Positions 7,677-16,052 of a stretch of 32,699 bases of DNA are shown here, in pieces. Origin of the DNA: Polyangiaceae bacterium (GTDB taxonomy: Bacteria; Myxococcota_A; Polyangia; Polyangiales; Polyangiaceae); assembly GCA_016933275.1 (NCBI GenBank), contig JAFGBI010000186.1:1-32699 (forward strand), written 5' to 3'. Under the pieces are notes generated by a model. The model did not search any database. It was not told the origin of the DNA and was given only the letters and a program-made list of their open reading frames with translations. The stretch's first letter is position 1, and each line of letters starts with the position of its first letter. A program made the position numbers and the translations under genes.

Positions 7677-9773
7677 CTACTCGCCCGCCATCACCGCGAC
7701 CGCTCGGAAGGTGTCCGTCGGGACTCGAATGGGAGTCCCGTGGCGTACGCCCGCGAAGTAGACCGAGATCGAGATGTCTTCCCAGGCAGCGGTCGACTCG
7801 AGCCCGGTGAGGCCGTTCGAGCGCAGGGCGCCATAGGCGCCCTCATCGTACTTGTCGAAATAGAGCAGGAGCCGGCCGTCACTCTGCAGCGCGGAGGGGC
7901 CTTCAGCGCCGAAGTTGCCGGTCAGTGGACTTGATGGGTCTGCGATCCAGGCATTGGCGCCAAAGAGCGTCGGGGAGGAGACGACGCGGATGTTCTTCTG
8001 TCCATCCGCCTCGTCCTTGAGGAACATCAGATAGCCATCGTTGCCCTGGTAGATGGTGGCATCTATGAGGTTGCGGCTCGGCCTTCCATAGAGCACCTCG
8101 GGGCTGGTGAAGGTCTGAAAATCCGAGGTGAGCATGTAGTAGATGCTGTGCGCACCGCTCGCCCCCGGATTGATGTCCAACGGGGATGACCAGAACACCA
8201 TGAACTGTCCCGACTCCGCGTCGTAGACCGTCTCCGGTGCCCATGCGTGCTCCACCGCGAGGTCGACGGGGATGTAGCCCTGTTCGCTCCAGGTGACGAG
8301 ATCTGGCGACGCGGCGTGCCCGAACCCCCGATCCTGTATGCAGCCGCTCTCCGCCCACGGGACGCAGGTGGTGGTGAAGACCAGGTGGTAGTTGCCGTCG
8401 GGCGCGCGCATCACGTGCGGATCGCGGAACGAACCGCCTCCCACCTCCGGCGGCATGAACACCCGATGGTCCCCGATGGCTCCCCAATGAAGGCCATCGT
8501 GGCTGTGGGCCAGGCGCAGACCATCACCTCTGCCCTGTGCTTGCTCGGCGAAATAGGCGAAGAGGTAGTGCTCGGCACCGGGGCGATCGTGGAGGTACAT
8601 GTCTACGACCTCGCGGGGCGACAGCGCTGCGTCGGTGACGTAGAGCTCGTCGACGCACCCGGTGACATGGTCCGCGGGTGCCCCGTCCCAGAGGCCGCGG
8701 CCGACGACCAGGGAACCTGTAGGTCGAAGGGAACCAGTGCAAGTGGCGGCCGCTACCAGCACCCCGTCCTGGTAGAGGCGCTGCTCTCCCGTCGCGGCGT
8801 TTCGTGTGGCGACGAGGTGGTACCACTCTCCCGCCCGCGGTAGCATGGTGCCCATCGCTACACAGGACGAAGCCTTGGTGTCGTCCGTCGGGAACGTGGT
8901 GAAGGCGAACGCCTCCTTGTTGCGGAGCTGCAGGTAGAACGCGCTCACCCGTTCGGCGTCCTCCGAGACGAACGTGTTGTAGACACCCACCTCGTCCAGT
9001 CGGACCCAGACCGCGATCGAATAGTCTCCCGTGGTGTCGATCACGGAGAGCGGGGCGGAGGCTTGGCCGGCCTCCGCCCCATTCAGCACCAATCCACTGC
9101 CCAGCAGGCCCGCTCCGGGCGAGGCGTTCTCGACGACCAGGCTTGGCCCCGATCCCGATCGCTCTGCCGCTTCGCCCTGCTCGATCGCCTCGAAATCCCA
9201 GTACAGACCCGCTGGGAGCTCGGGCTCGCCGCCCTCCGCGCCTACCTGGTTCGCGCCGCCGCTGGTCGCGCCGCCCGTGTCAGTGCCCCCATCACTCGCA
9301 CCACCCATGCTGCTCGAGCCGGTGCCACCCGCGTCAGTGCCCCCGTCGCTCGCACCACCCGTGCTCTCCGAGCCGGTGCCGCCCGTGACGCCTCCCCCCG
9401 TCCCACCGCCCCCGGTGTCGGAACCGCCGCCGCCAGCGCCGAGCCCTCCCGTCACACCACCGCCGCGCGTCGCACCACCGTTCTCCCCACCGCCACTGCT
9501 GGCGCCCGCGCTGCCGCCGGTGGCCTGCTCGGTCCCCCCGGTCCCGGCTCCACCAAGCTGTCCCCCGCCGCCGCCCAGGCTCGCGGCGCGTTGGCCGCCG
9601 CTCGGCGCGTCGGATCTGGCGCCGCCAGTGGGGACGCCGCCGTCCGAGCCGGACGAAGCAGGGGAGCAGCCTCCGCAGCCTACGGCGAGCGCTGCGAGTG
9701 TGGCGCCGAGCGCGGACCCGCGCCAGGCGGAGTCTCGTCGCCACCGACCAGCCGAGGGGAACATGGGGTCCAT
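7677..9773 (-). CDS. LamG-GH43 family glycosidase lipoprotein
   Basis: 698 aa from the ATG at 9773 (a second ATG at 9764 is possible). The signal peptide ends in LAVGC with Cys33 as the likely lipidated residue. A long Gly/Thr/Ser stalk (~37-195) follows. Residues ~200-410 form a LamG / concanavalin-A-like sandwich (DYSIAVWVRL, EWYHLVATRN, RLYQDG, DELYVTDAALS). The C-terminal ~290 residues form a five-bladed propeller of the GH43 type. Its expected catalytic triad is present: base D451 in FRDPHV, pKa-modulating D571 in NLIDAT and acid E624 in GAEGP, with WAPE around 514. GH43 enzymes act mostly on arabinose- or xylose-containing glycans. Together with the expansin-like protein it suggests use of plant or fungal wall polymers. 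The exact substrate is unknown. Confidence 0.87.
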   Translation of the reverse strand: MDPMFPSAGRWRRDSAWRGSALGATLAALAVGCGGCSPASSGSDGGVPTGGARSDAPSGGQRAASLGGGGGQLGGAGTGGTEQATGGSAGASSGGGENGGATRGGGVTGGLGAGGGGSDTGGGGTGGGVTGGTGSESTGGASDGGTDAGGTGSSSMGGASDGGTDTGGATSGGANQVGAEGGEPELPAGLYWDFEAIEQGEAAERSGSGPSLVVENASPGAGLLGSGLVLNGAEAGQASAPLSVIDTTGDYSIAVWVRLDEVGVYNTFVSEDAERVSAFYLQLRNKEAFAFTTFPTDDTKASSCVAMGTMLPRAGEWYHLVATRNAATGEQRLYQDGVLVAAATCTGSLRPTGSLVVGRGLWDGAPADHVTGCVDELYVTDAALSPREVVDMYLHDRPGAEHYLFAYFAEQAQGRGDGLRLAHSHDGLHWGAIGDHRVFMPPEVGGGSFRDPHVMRAPDGNYHLVFTTTCVPWAESGCIQDRGFGHAASPDLVTWSEQGYIPVDLAVEHAWAPETVYDAESGQFMVFWSSPLDINPGASGAHSIYYMLTSDFQTFTSPEVLYGRPSRNLIDATIYQGNDGYLMFLKDEADGQKNIRVVSSPTLFGANAWIADPSSPLTGNFGAEGPSALQSDGRLLLYFDKYDEGAYGALRSNGLTGLESTAAWEDISISVYFAGVRHGTPIRVPTDTFRAVAVMAGE

Positions 9774-9811
9774 TTTACCATCACCCGTGCCGCCACTCGT
9801 CCGCCGTCGCC

Positions 9812-11218
9812 TCACGGCCTGGTCACGAGGGCCGCGAGGCGGGGACGGAGGAGCACGAAGCCAATCCAGGCCACCGTGAGCACGAGTCCGAGGACCTTGA
9901 GGGAGAGCGGGGGTGCGATGATCGTGAGCACCATCAGGCCGAGTATGGGGACCAGATGCCGGAGCGCCCAGACGACGTACCCGCCGAAGCTTGGCATCCC
10001 GACTCCTGCTGCGTCGGCGATCGACTTGACCATGAAGTTCGGTCCGTTGCCGATGTAGGTGATGGCCCCGCAGAAGACGGCACCGAGGCTGATCGACTCG
10101 AGATAGACCTCGCGCACGCCCGCGACGGCCGGCTCCCCGCCGATGCTCCGCGCCATCTCGAAGAAGGTGGCGTAGGTCGGTGCGTTGTCGAGCACGGAGC
10201 TCAGGCCGCCAGTGAAGAGGAAGAAGGTGTATTCGTCCAGCGGCAGTGTTGGGGCCACCTGGCCGAGGTAGCCGAGGGCCGGGGTCATGGCGAGGAAGAT
10301 CCCGATGAAGAGGGCCGCGACTTCGAGGATAGGGGTCCAGGTGAATTCGTTGTTCACGAACCGCACCTGACGGTCACCAGTGGCCAGAGAGAGCCCGGCC
10401 AACCCGAGCATGGCGAGCTCCCGGAACGGGACGTAGTCCACGACCGCCGCGTGCCCCGTGGCGATGGCGTGCAGGTCCACGGAGGGCACCAGGGCCACCG
10501 CGCCCACGACCCCCAGGAGCCACAGGAGGTGGAGTCTGCCGCGGACGCGGATCGGTTCGATCTCGCTCGCGTCGCGGGTGAGCGACAGCGGGGGCTCCAC
10601 GTCATGGAGCCTGCGATCGAGGTGGTAATAGCTGAAGAGGAGGAGTCCGTTCACGAAGAGCCAGGCAGGGAAGAGCTTGAACGTCCAGAGGAACGGGACT
10701 CCCCGCAACATCCCCAGGAATAGCGGGGGATCGCCGAGCGGCGTGAGCAGACCGCCGCAGTTGGCGACGATGAAGATCGCGAAGACGACCGTGTGCACCT
10801 TCTGTGTGCGCTGCCGGTTCACGTTGAGGATTGGGCGGATCAGAGCCATCGCGGCGCCTGTGGTCCCGACGAAGGAAGCGAGCACTGCTCCGATGGCGAG
10901 GAAGATCGTGTTGGTGCGCGGAGTCGCCTCGATGTCACCAGCCACGAAGATACCGCCGCTGATGACGAAGAGGCTCAGCAGCAGGATGATGAACTGGGAG
11001 TACTCGACCAGCGCGTGCACCACGGCGCCGTGGCCTCCGAGCGACCACATGAAGATCGCCATGGGAACTCCGAACGAGAGCGCTACCGCGAGCTGGAACC
11101 AGACTTTGTGCCAGAGTCTTCGCGTCTGCCTCATCAGCGGGAAGGTCGCGATGCAGGCGAGGAGCATCGCGAAGGGCAAGACGCCCCACCAAGGGACATT
11201 GATCTCGTGACCGTGCAC
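9812..11218 (-). CDS. Sodium:proton antiporter-like transporter (NhaD/ArsB superfamily)
   Basis: 468 aa from a GTG at 11218, reading MHGHEINVPWWGVLPFAM. The start is uncertain: no strong ribosome site is seen and the frame stays open upstream. There are about eleven hydrophobic segments. Characteristic re-entrant motifs of the ion transporter superfamily occur twice: FVGTTGAAMALIRPIL with NCGGLLTPLGDPPLFLGML in the first half, and GGLSSVLDNAPTYATFF with AITYIGNGPNFMVKSIA in the second. This layout fits NhaD / UIT6-type Na+:H+ antiporters. Substrate could also be an organic anion. It ends 38 nt before the GH43 lipoprotein start on the same strand, so the two may be cotranscribed. Confidence 0.85.
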   Translation of the reverse strand: MHGHEINVPWWGVLPFAMLLACIATFPLMRQTRRLWHKVWFQLAVALSFGVPMAIFMWSLGGHGAVVHALVEYSQFIILLLSLFVISGGIFVAGDIEATPRTNTIFLAIGAVLASFVGTTGAAMALIRPILNVNRQRTQKVHTVVFAIFIVANCGGLLTPLGDPPLFLGMLRGVPFLWTFKLFPAWLFVNGLLLFSYYHLDRRLHDVEPPLSLTRDASEIEPIRVRGRLHLLWLLGVVGAVALVPSVDLHAIATGHAAVVDYVPFRELAMLGLAGLSLATGDRQVRFVNNEFTWTPILEVAALFIGIFLAMTPALGYLGQVAPTLPLDEYTFFLFTGGLSSVLDNAPTYATFFEMARSIGGEPAVAGVREVYLESISLGAVFCGAITYIGNGPNFMVKSIADAAGVGMPSFGGYVVWALRHLVPILGLMVLTIIAPPLSLKVLGLVLTVAWIGFVLLRPRLAALVTRP

Positions 11219-11426
11219 GGCGCTCTCGGTTCCTTCCGGGTGTCGGGACGTTCCGGGTACGAAGACTTCGGGTGCCGGTATTTGACCTATTTCCTCCGCG
11301 GAGCCAAGCCCGGACCGGCCGCTCACGAATCGAGGGCTGTTCCTCGGCGCGAGACGTGGTCTGCGACGCTTGCCATGCGGGCACGGCCGAGCTGGCCGCC
11401 CCGTGACCGACCGGCGATCTGCGCTC

Positions 11427-12359
11427 TCAAGCGCGCAGCCCCGCCGCCGCGCGGAGCCGCGCCGCCGCGATCCGGCAGGCGTCTTCCCCGACATCGATCC
11501 CGGCCCATCGCCGTCCGAGCCGGGCGGCGACGGCGAGGGTGGTGCCGGAACCGCACATGGGATCGAGCACCCGACTCTCACCAAGGCTCGCGGCCCGGAC
11601 GATCCGTTCGAGGAGGCGTTCGGGCTTCTGAGTTGGGTAGCCCGTGGTCTCGGCGACGAGGGGCGTGTTGGCGCGCATGGCAGGACAGTCGGCCCAGACG
11701 CTGCCCAGTCGCCGGCCCGCATCGGCGTAGTAGCGGTAGGTCTTGCCGCCGACGGTCCGCTCCCGGAACCGCCGTCCCCCCGCGTCCACCTCACGAAAAT
11801 GCATGCCGAGGCTGGTCGCCGCGTAGCTCTCGCGCAGCCAGGGATCACTCGCGTTGTAGATCATCGCCTTCTGGGAGTAGACGAGGATGGTCTGGTGGGT
11901 GACGGAGGGGGCGTCCCGGCGACGGCCACCATTGCCCGGAACCCAGACGATCTCCGCGCGAAACGCCGCGCGCCCGAACACCCCATCCGCGAGGACCTTG
12001 GCGTCGTGGACCGTCCGGTGGTCGAGGTGGAGCCACAGGCTGCCGTGGTCGCTCAGCGCGTCGCGCAGCACGACCAGACGTGGCTTGAGCATGGCGAGAA
12101 ATGCGTCGAGCCCGCCCCAGGCGTCGCGGTACGCGACAGGACCCCTCGCCCTCGCCCCTGTCCCCGCCCGTCGCCCCCGCGCCGAGCCGGTGTTGAACGG
12201 CGGGTCGACGTAGACGAGATCGAATCGATCGGCGGCACGCCGCACGAGCTCGGGGACCACCGCGAGGCAGTCGCCACGATAGAGCCCTCCTGCCGGGGTC
12301 GCCAGGACCTCGACGCCGGCATCCCCGACCCCGCGTGAGCTGCGGCGCCGCCCGCTCAA
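11427..12359 (-). CDS. Beta-class DNA methyltransferase
   Basis: 310 aa from a TTG at 12359 that overlaps the upstream stop codon (TTGA), so translation is probably coupled. The catalytic motif IV DPPFNTG lies at 52-58, and the AdoMet-binding motif I LDPMCGSGTT lies near the C-terminus (~265-274) followed by WAGIDVGEDAC. This catalytic-first order is the beta class of N6-adenine / N4-cytosine methyltransferases. The variable region between the motifs (~90-230) would hold the recognition domain. YPTQKPERLLERIV is the usual motif before motif I. No restriction endonuclease is visible nearby, so it looks like an orphan enzyme. Its position behind envelope genes is unusual. The target site cannot be predicted. 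Confidence 0.88.
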   Translation of the reverse strand: MSGRRRSSRGVGDAGVEVLATPAGGLYRGDCLAVVPELVRRAADRFDLVYVDPPFNTGSARGRRAGTGARARGPVAYRDAWGGLDAFLAMLKPRLVVLRDALSDHGSLWLHLDHRTVHDAKVLADGVFGRAAFRAEIVWVPGNGGRRRDAPSVTHQTILVYSQKAMIYNASDPWLRESYAATSLGMHFREVDAGGRRFRERTVGGKTYRYYADAGRRLGSVWADCPAMRANTPLVAETTGYPTQKPERLLERIVRAASLGESRVLDPMCGSGTTLAVAARLGRRWAGIDVGEDACRIAAARLRAAAGLRA

Positions 12360-13213
12360 GCGCCGCTCTCCACCGACGGAAGGGGCAGCAGCACCGGCGG
12401 GTCGCCGCGTTCGATCGCCAGCAGCTCCTCGAGGGAGAGAGCCTCGAGGCTCGGCAACGGGGCGAGCCAATCCCACCGTGGACCCCCGCCCTCGCACCCC
12501 GCCACTGCCTCCTCGGCCGTGCAGGCGAGGCGGACATGGAAGTGATCGTCGTGGGGCGAGCTGTCTCCTGGTTGCAGCATCATCGCCTCGGCGGGCCAGA
12601 TCACCTCGAGGGGCTCGCCACGCGCGAGGGCGTAGTCGATCAGCATCGCCTCGATGTCGCGGCTGACGAAGAGCCATTGGGTGGCGGCGTTCGGGTAGGT
12701 CACCAGTGTCCGTACGAGCCGCCAGTTTCGCTCGAGGTCGAGGCGAGTGAATGCCCTGTCGTTGGGGGTGGCCGCGAGCCCGTCGGGACCGAAGCGGACG
12801 AAGCCCGGGCTTTTTTCGGACGCGCCACGCGGCGTCGTGGTGAAAAAAAGCAGATCGACGTCGCGGCCCGTGCGATGGGACCGATGCCCTGGGATCTTCC
12901 CCCCGTGTTTGGCCGAGAGATCGCCGACGACGAGCGGCGCGCCGCCGGGGAGCTCCCGATCGACGGTCGCGGCAGCGCGGACGACGGTGGCGACGAGTCG
13001 AGGGATCCCCCAGTGGTTCGGCCCTCGCGGCCGGTAGCGCACGAAGCCAGGGCCCGCGCTGGGCAGTTCCACCGCCCCGGTCAGGACTCCGTGGTGCGGG
13101 ACGCCCACCGAGCCGCCGAGTCCCGGAGCGAGCGGGGTGGGTGTGGCGAGACATCCGAACGTCGCGAGGGCCGTCCCGACCACGCACGGTAGCTTGGCTC
13201 GACGGTACTTCAC
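12356..13213 (-). CDS. mepA: MepA-type murein endopeptidase (peptidase M74)
   Basis: 285 aa from a GTG at 13213 overlapping the acyltransferase stop (GTGA). The N-terminal export signal ends near Cys21 (TFGC), which may be lipidated. The core has the LAS-type metallopeptidase motifs: GGKIPGHRSHRTGRDVD at 104-120, giving zinc ligands His113 and Asp120, and HDDHFHVR at 221-228 with the third ligand. These enzymes cut D-Ala-meso-DAP cross-links of peptidoglycan in the periplasm and resist penicillin. Length matches the family plus a ~35-residue acidic/Leu-rich tail. It sits between an inner-membrane acyltransferase and a DNA methyltransferase, all joined by overlapping codons. Confidence 0.9.
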   Translation of the reverse strand: MKYRRAKLPCVVGTALATFGCLATPTPLAPGLGGSVGVPHHGVLTGAVELPSAGPGFVRYRPRGPNHWGIPRLVATVVRAAATVDRELPGGAPLVVGDLSAKHGGKIPGHRSHRTGRDVDLLFFTTTPRGASEKSPGFVRFGPDGLAATPNDRAFTRLDLERNWRLVRTLVTYPNAATQWLFVSRDIEAMLIDYALARGEPLEVIWPAEAMMLQPGDSSPHDDHFHVRLACTAEEAVAGCEGGGPRWDWLAPLPSLEALSLEELLAIERGDPPVLLPLPSVESGA

Positions 13214-15840
13214 ACCTCCCCCATGAACCCAGCGATACGACCTTCGATGGCGGTGACCGCCTTGGCATCGCGAAACGACTCCGCGAGTTCGAGCCTTTCG
13301 CCGTCCCGGCGCAGGTACTCTTCGTCCATGAGGGACGCGATCGCGTTCTCGATCAGGGGCTTGCAGACAGCCTCGCGGCGTTCGACTTCTCCGGTTGTCA
13401 CCATGCGACTGCCCACCGCCAGCGCTCGCCGCACCAGGTCCTTCTCCGTGGCTGGCGTCTTCACCAGCAGGAGCAGGGCACGAGCGGCGATGCGGTACCC
13501 CTCCAGGAAGTTTTTGAGCATGTTCGCGTAGGTGACCACCCACCACAGGCCGGCCGCCTCGCCACGTCCGGGCCCGGTATCGAGTCCCCCCGCGGACTCC
13601 GCGAGCTCCCCGCTCGCGAGCATGACGTCGATCGTCGAGGCGAAGATCTCGTCGAAGGGGGCGTCAGCACGGAAGCGGAACTCGTGCTTGAACAGGCGTG
13701 ACAGGCGTTGCACCCGCTCGCGGATCACGTCGCGGGTCACGGGGCGCCCGCCCGGCATCAGGAGCGCCGTTGCCACCAACCCGCGTTCGACGAAGAAGTG
13801 GAGGATCATGTTCTTCGAGACGTCGAGGGCAAGGCGCTTCTGCTCGGGCACGTAGTAGCTCGCTCCGACGCAGGCCTTCGGCCGAGCCCAGATACGATGA
13901 GACCAGGCTTCGTCGTTCTCGTGGTTGATGGCGATCAGCTCGGAGTCGAGGAAGAGCTGCACCGCCTCGCGCAGGGCCTCCGTCCGGAGGGGGCCGTCGC
14001 CGAGGGCCGTCGCGGGGGTGATCCGGGCGCCGAGCTCGCGGAGAACGCCGAGGAGGCGGTCACAGCGCTCGTAGAGGTCGCGGTGGCCGGCGGTACGGCG
14101 AGGGTGGTCATTGAGCAGGGCCAGCGCCGCCAGCGAACTCGGGGTCACAGCGGTGACGCGGTTGATCTCGTCCATTACCCGGTTGCCGATCCGGGTCACG
14201 ATGGCACGGCGCTTCGCCGGCGTGAGGGGACCCTCCTCGGAGAGCTCGAGCTCCGCCCGCACCTCGTCGATGGTCAGGATCTGGCCGATCTGGATGTTGA
14301 GGCGACCGTAGCGGTGGCGGAGTACCTCGGGTGTCTTGAGGAGCTCCGCGGCGTTCTCTCGTCGCTTGTCCGCGCCGCCGAGCTCGCGCTCGTACGCGTT
14401 GAGCTCGGCGATGTGCTCGTAGCCGATGCTCACCGGCACGAAGTAGGTCTTCTGATCCTGCACGTTGACCGCCGCGTCGACCACCATGTTGAGCAGGCCG
14501 ACCTTGGGGGTGAGGAGCTTCCCCGTGCGGCTCCGCGTTCCCTCGAGGAACACCTCGATGGGGTAGCCGTCGCGGAGCAGGCGGCGGATGTACGCGTCCA
14601 CGACCGCCGCGTAGAGACGATCACCCTTGAACGATCGACGGATGAAGAAGGCCCCTCCGCGGCGGAGGATCTGGCCGAGCGGAAAGAAATTGAGGTTGTC
14701 TCCGGCGGCGATGATCGGCAGCGGGAGGTGCTGTCGGTTGAATAGGTACCCCAGCGAAAAGTAGTCGAAATGGCTCTTGTGGCTGGGCAGCAGGATGAGC
14801 GTGCCGTCTCGCGAGGCTCGGCGGACTCTCTCGATGTCGGCCGGGTCGAATTCGATCCCCGCGTATACGCTGTGGAACACGCGGTGGAAGAGGAGCTCGA
14901 GTCCCCGGCGCGTGGCCGGATCGGGGCGCGCCTGGAGCTCACGTAGCATGGCGAGCGCTTGACCGGTGAGCACGGCGCGGTCGGCCTCGCGTTCGCCCGC
15001 CAAATCGTCGATCGCGGCCCGGAGCTTCGGGCTCTGGACGATCTCGAGGCGGACTCGATCGGGTGGCTTCTGGGCTGGCCCGGTGACACCGCGGCGCTCG
15101 CGCTCGATGCGGCGCAGCAGCACGTAGGTGGCCCGTTGCCGCACTTCCTCCTCGCGTTCGCGGTCGCGCTCGGCATCGGCGAGAAGGTCCCGCACGTCGA
15201 GGGGCTCGCCAACGCGCATCGCGACGTGGTGGTAGTTGGTGAGAAACTGTCCGACCGAAACGACGACGTTCGGCCACTCGCGCGGCGCGAGCATGATGTC
15301 GAGGGGTCCGTACTCCTTCGGCTCGGGGCGCCTGGTCCACACGAACACCTGGGGCACGAGCCGAATGGGGCGCTCGCTCTTTCGCTGGAGTTCGAGGAGC
15401 GCCTTCATCAGCGCTCCGCCCTCGGTGCGCCCGCGGCGGCGGGTGGCTCCAATCGCGAGATCGACCATGTCCCGCGGCCGGCGAAGGAAGAGTAGGGCCG
15501 AACCACCGCTGGTGATCGCGTGGCGGAGCTGAGTGGCAGGGGAGCGGGGGTAGAAGAGATCGCTCCAGCCCTGGCCCATGTCGGGGTTCGCCACCCAGAG
15601 CCCCAGGTCATTGACGAATCGAATGCTCGGCAGACCCAGCCGCTTGGTGAGGTGGTCGAGGGCGAGGAAGTCGACGAGGTTCAGATTCCCCATCACGTGC
15701 ACGACCGAGCCCTGCGCGGCGAGGCGCTGGTTCTCGGCGACCCAGGCCGGGTCGACCTTGATTCGATCGAAGAACAGGGCGTAGAGCGCCCGGAGAGCGA
15801 GGTTTGGCTCGTAGGGCTTGGAGAGCTCGGAGTTTGGCAT
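13210..15840 (-). CDS. plsB: Glycerol-3-phosphate acyltransferase, PlsB type
   Basis: 876 aa from the ATG at 15840; an in-frame ATG at 15885 would add 15 residues and neither has a strong ribosome site. The four acyltransferase motifs are intact: HKSHFD (His354, Asp359), GGAFFIRR at ~395-402, FLEGTRSRTGK at 431-441 and VPVSIGYEHI at ~472. The large size and motif spacing fit PlsB, which transfers acyl groups to position 1 of glycerol-3-phosphate at the inner membrane, the first step of phospholipid synthesis. An N-terminal ~300-residue region precedes the catalytic core. A long helical C-terminal region follows, as in PlsB. It is the first gene of the coupled operon with the endopeptidase and methyltransferase. 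Confidence 0.9.
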   Translation of the reverse strand: MPNSELSKPYEPNLALRALYALFFDRIKVDPAWVAENQRLAAQGSVVHVMGNLNLVDFLALDHLTKRLGLPSIRFVNDLGLWVANPDMGQGWSDLFYPRSPATQLRHAITSGGSALLFLRRPRDMVDLAIGATRRRGRTEGGALMKALLELQRKSERPIRLVPQVFVWTRRPEPKEYGPLDIMLAPREWPNVVVSVGQFLTNYHHVAMRVGEPLDVRDLLADAERDREREEEVRQRATYVLLRRIERERRGVTGPAQKPPDRVRLEIVQSPKLRAAIDDLAGEREADRAVLTGQALAMLRELQARPDPATRRGLELLFHRVFHSVYAGIEFDPADIERVRRASRDGTLILLPSHKSHFDYFSLGYLFNRQHLPLPIIAAGDNLNFFPLGQILRRGGAFFIRRSFKGDRLYAAVVDAYIRRLLRDGYPIEVFLEGTRSRTGKLLTPKVGLLNMVVDAAVNVQDQKTYFVPVSIGYEHIAELNAYERELGGADKRRENAAELLKTPEVLRHRYGRLNIQIGQILTIDEVRAELELSEEGPLTPAKRRAIVTRIGNRVMDEINRVTAVTPSSLAALALLNDHPRRTAGHRDLYERCDRLLGVLRELGARITPATALGDGPLRTEALREAVQLFLDSELIAINHENDEAWSHRIWARPKACVGASYYVPEQKRLALDVSKNMILHFFVERGLVATALLMPGGRPVTRDVIRERVQRLSRLFKHEFRFRADAPFDEIFASTIDVMLASGELAESAGGLDTGPGRGEAAGLWWVVTYANMLKNFLEGYRIAARALLLLVKTPATEKDLVRRALAVGSRMVTTGEVERREAVCKPLIENAIASLMDEEYLRRDGERLELAESFRDAKAVTAIEGRIAGFMGEV

Positions 15841-16031
15841 GCCGACCGCTGGAGTCGCGCCAGGCGCGCGATTGCAGGGGATCATACTCGCCAGACCCGC
15901 TTGGGCCAGGGGAACGCCGGCCGCGGCCGGTGCCGGCTCGAGGCGGACCGGGCCACCCGCCTCACGCCATGGTGGCCCGACCCTCGGGGAGAAACGCTCC
16001 TGGGGGCGTCCTGCCTTGCGAGCGCGGGGAT

Positions 16032-16049
16032 GGCGGGGTAGTCCCCGCC
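16032..16049 (+). promoter_or_regulatory. Hairpin just upstream of lipoprotein start
   Basis: A perfect 7-bp stem GGCGGGG-TAGT-CCCCGCC ends 3 nt before the proposed GTG start at 16053. No other ribosome site is visible, so if this start is right the hairpin would cover the initiation region. If translation begins at the GTG at 16077 instead, the hairpin lies 27 nt upstream of that start and may have another role. Confidence 0.3.
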
Positions 16050-16052
16050 GAC

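Noticed and set aside
12786..12850. T- and A-runs near the middle of the mepA gene as a terminator
   Set aside because: They fall inside an intact coding sequence and no hairpin precedes them.
13708..14745. 345-aa plus-strand frame antisense to plsB
   Set aside because: The acyltransferase motifs are intact on the other strand; this frame has no recognisable domain.
15804..16052. N-terminal extension of the propeller lipoprotein back to 15804
   Set aside because: It would overlap the divergent acyltransferase start, and the signal peptide with lipobox begins just after the GTG at 16053.
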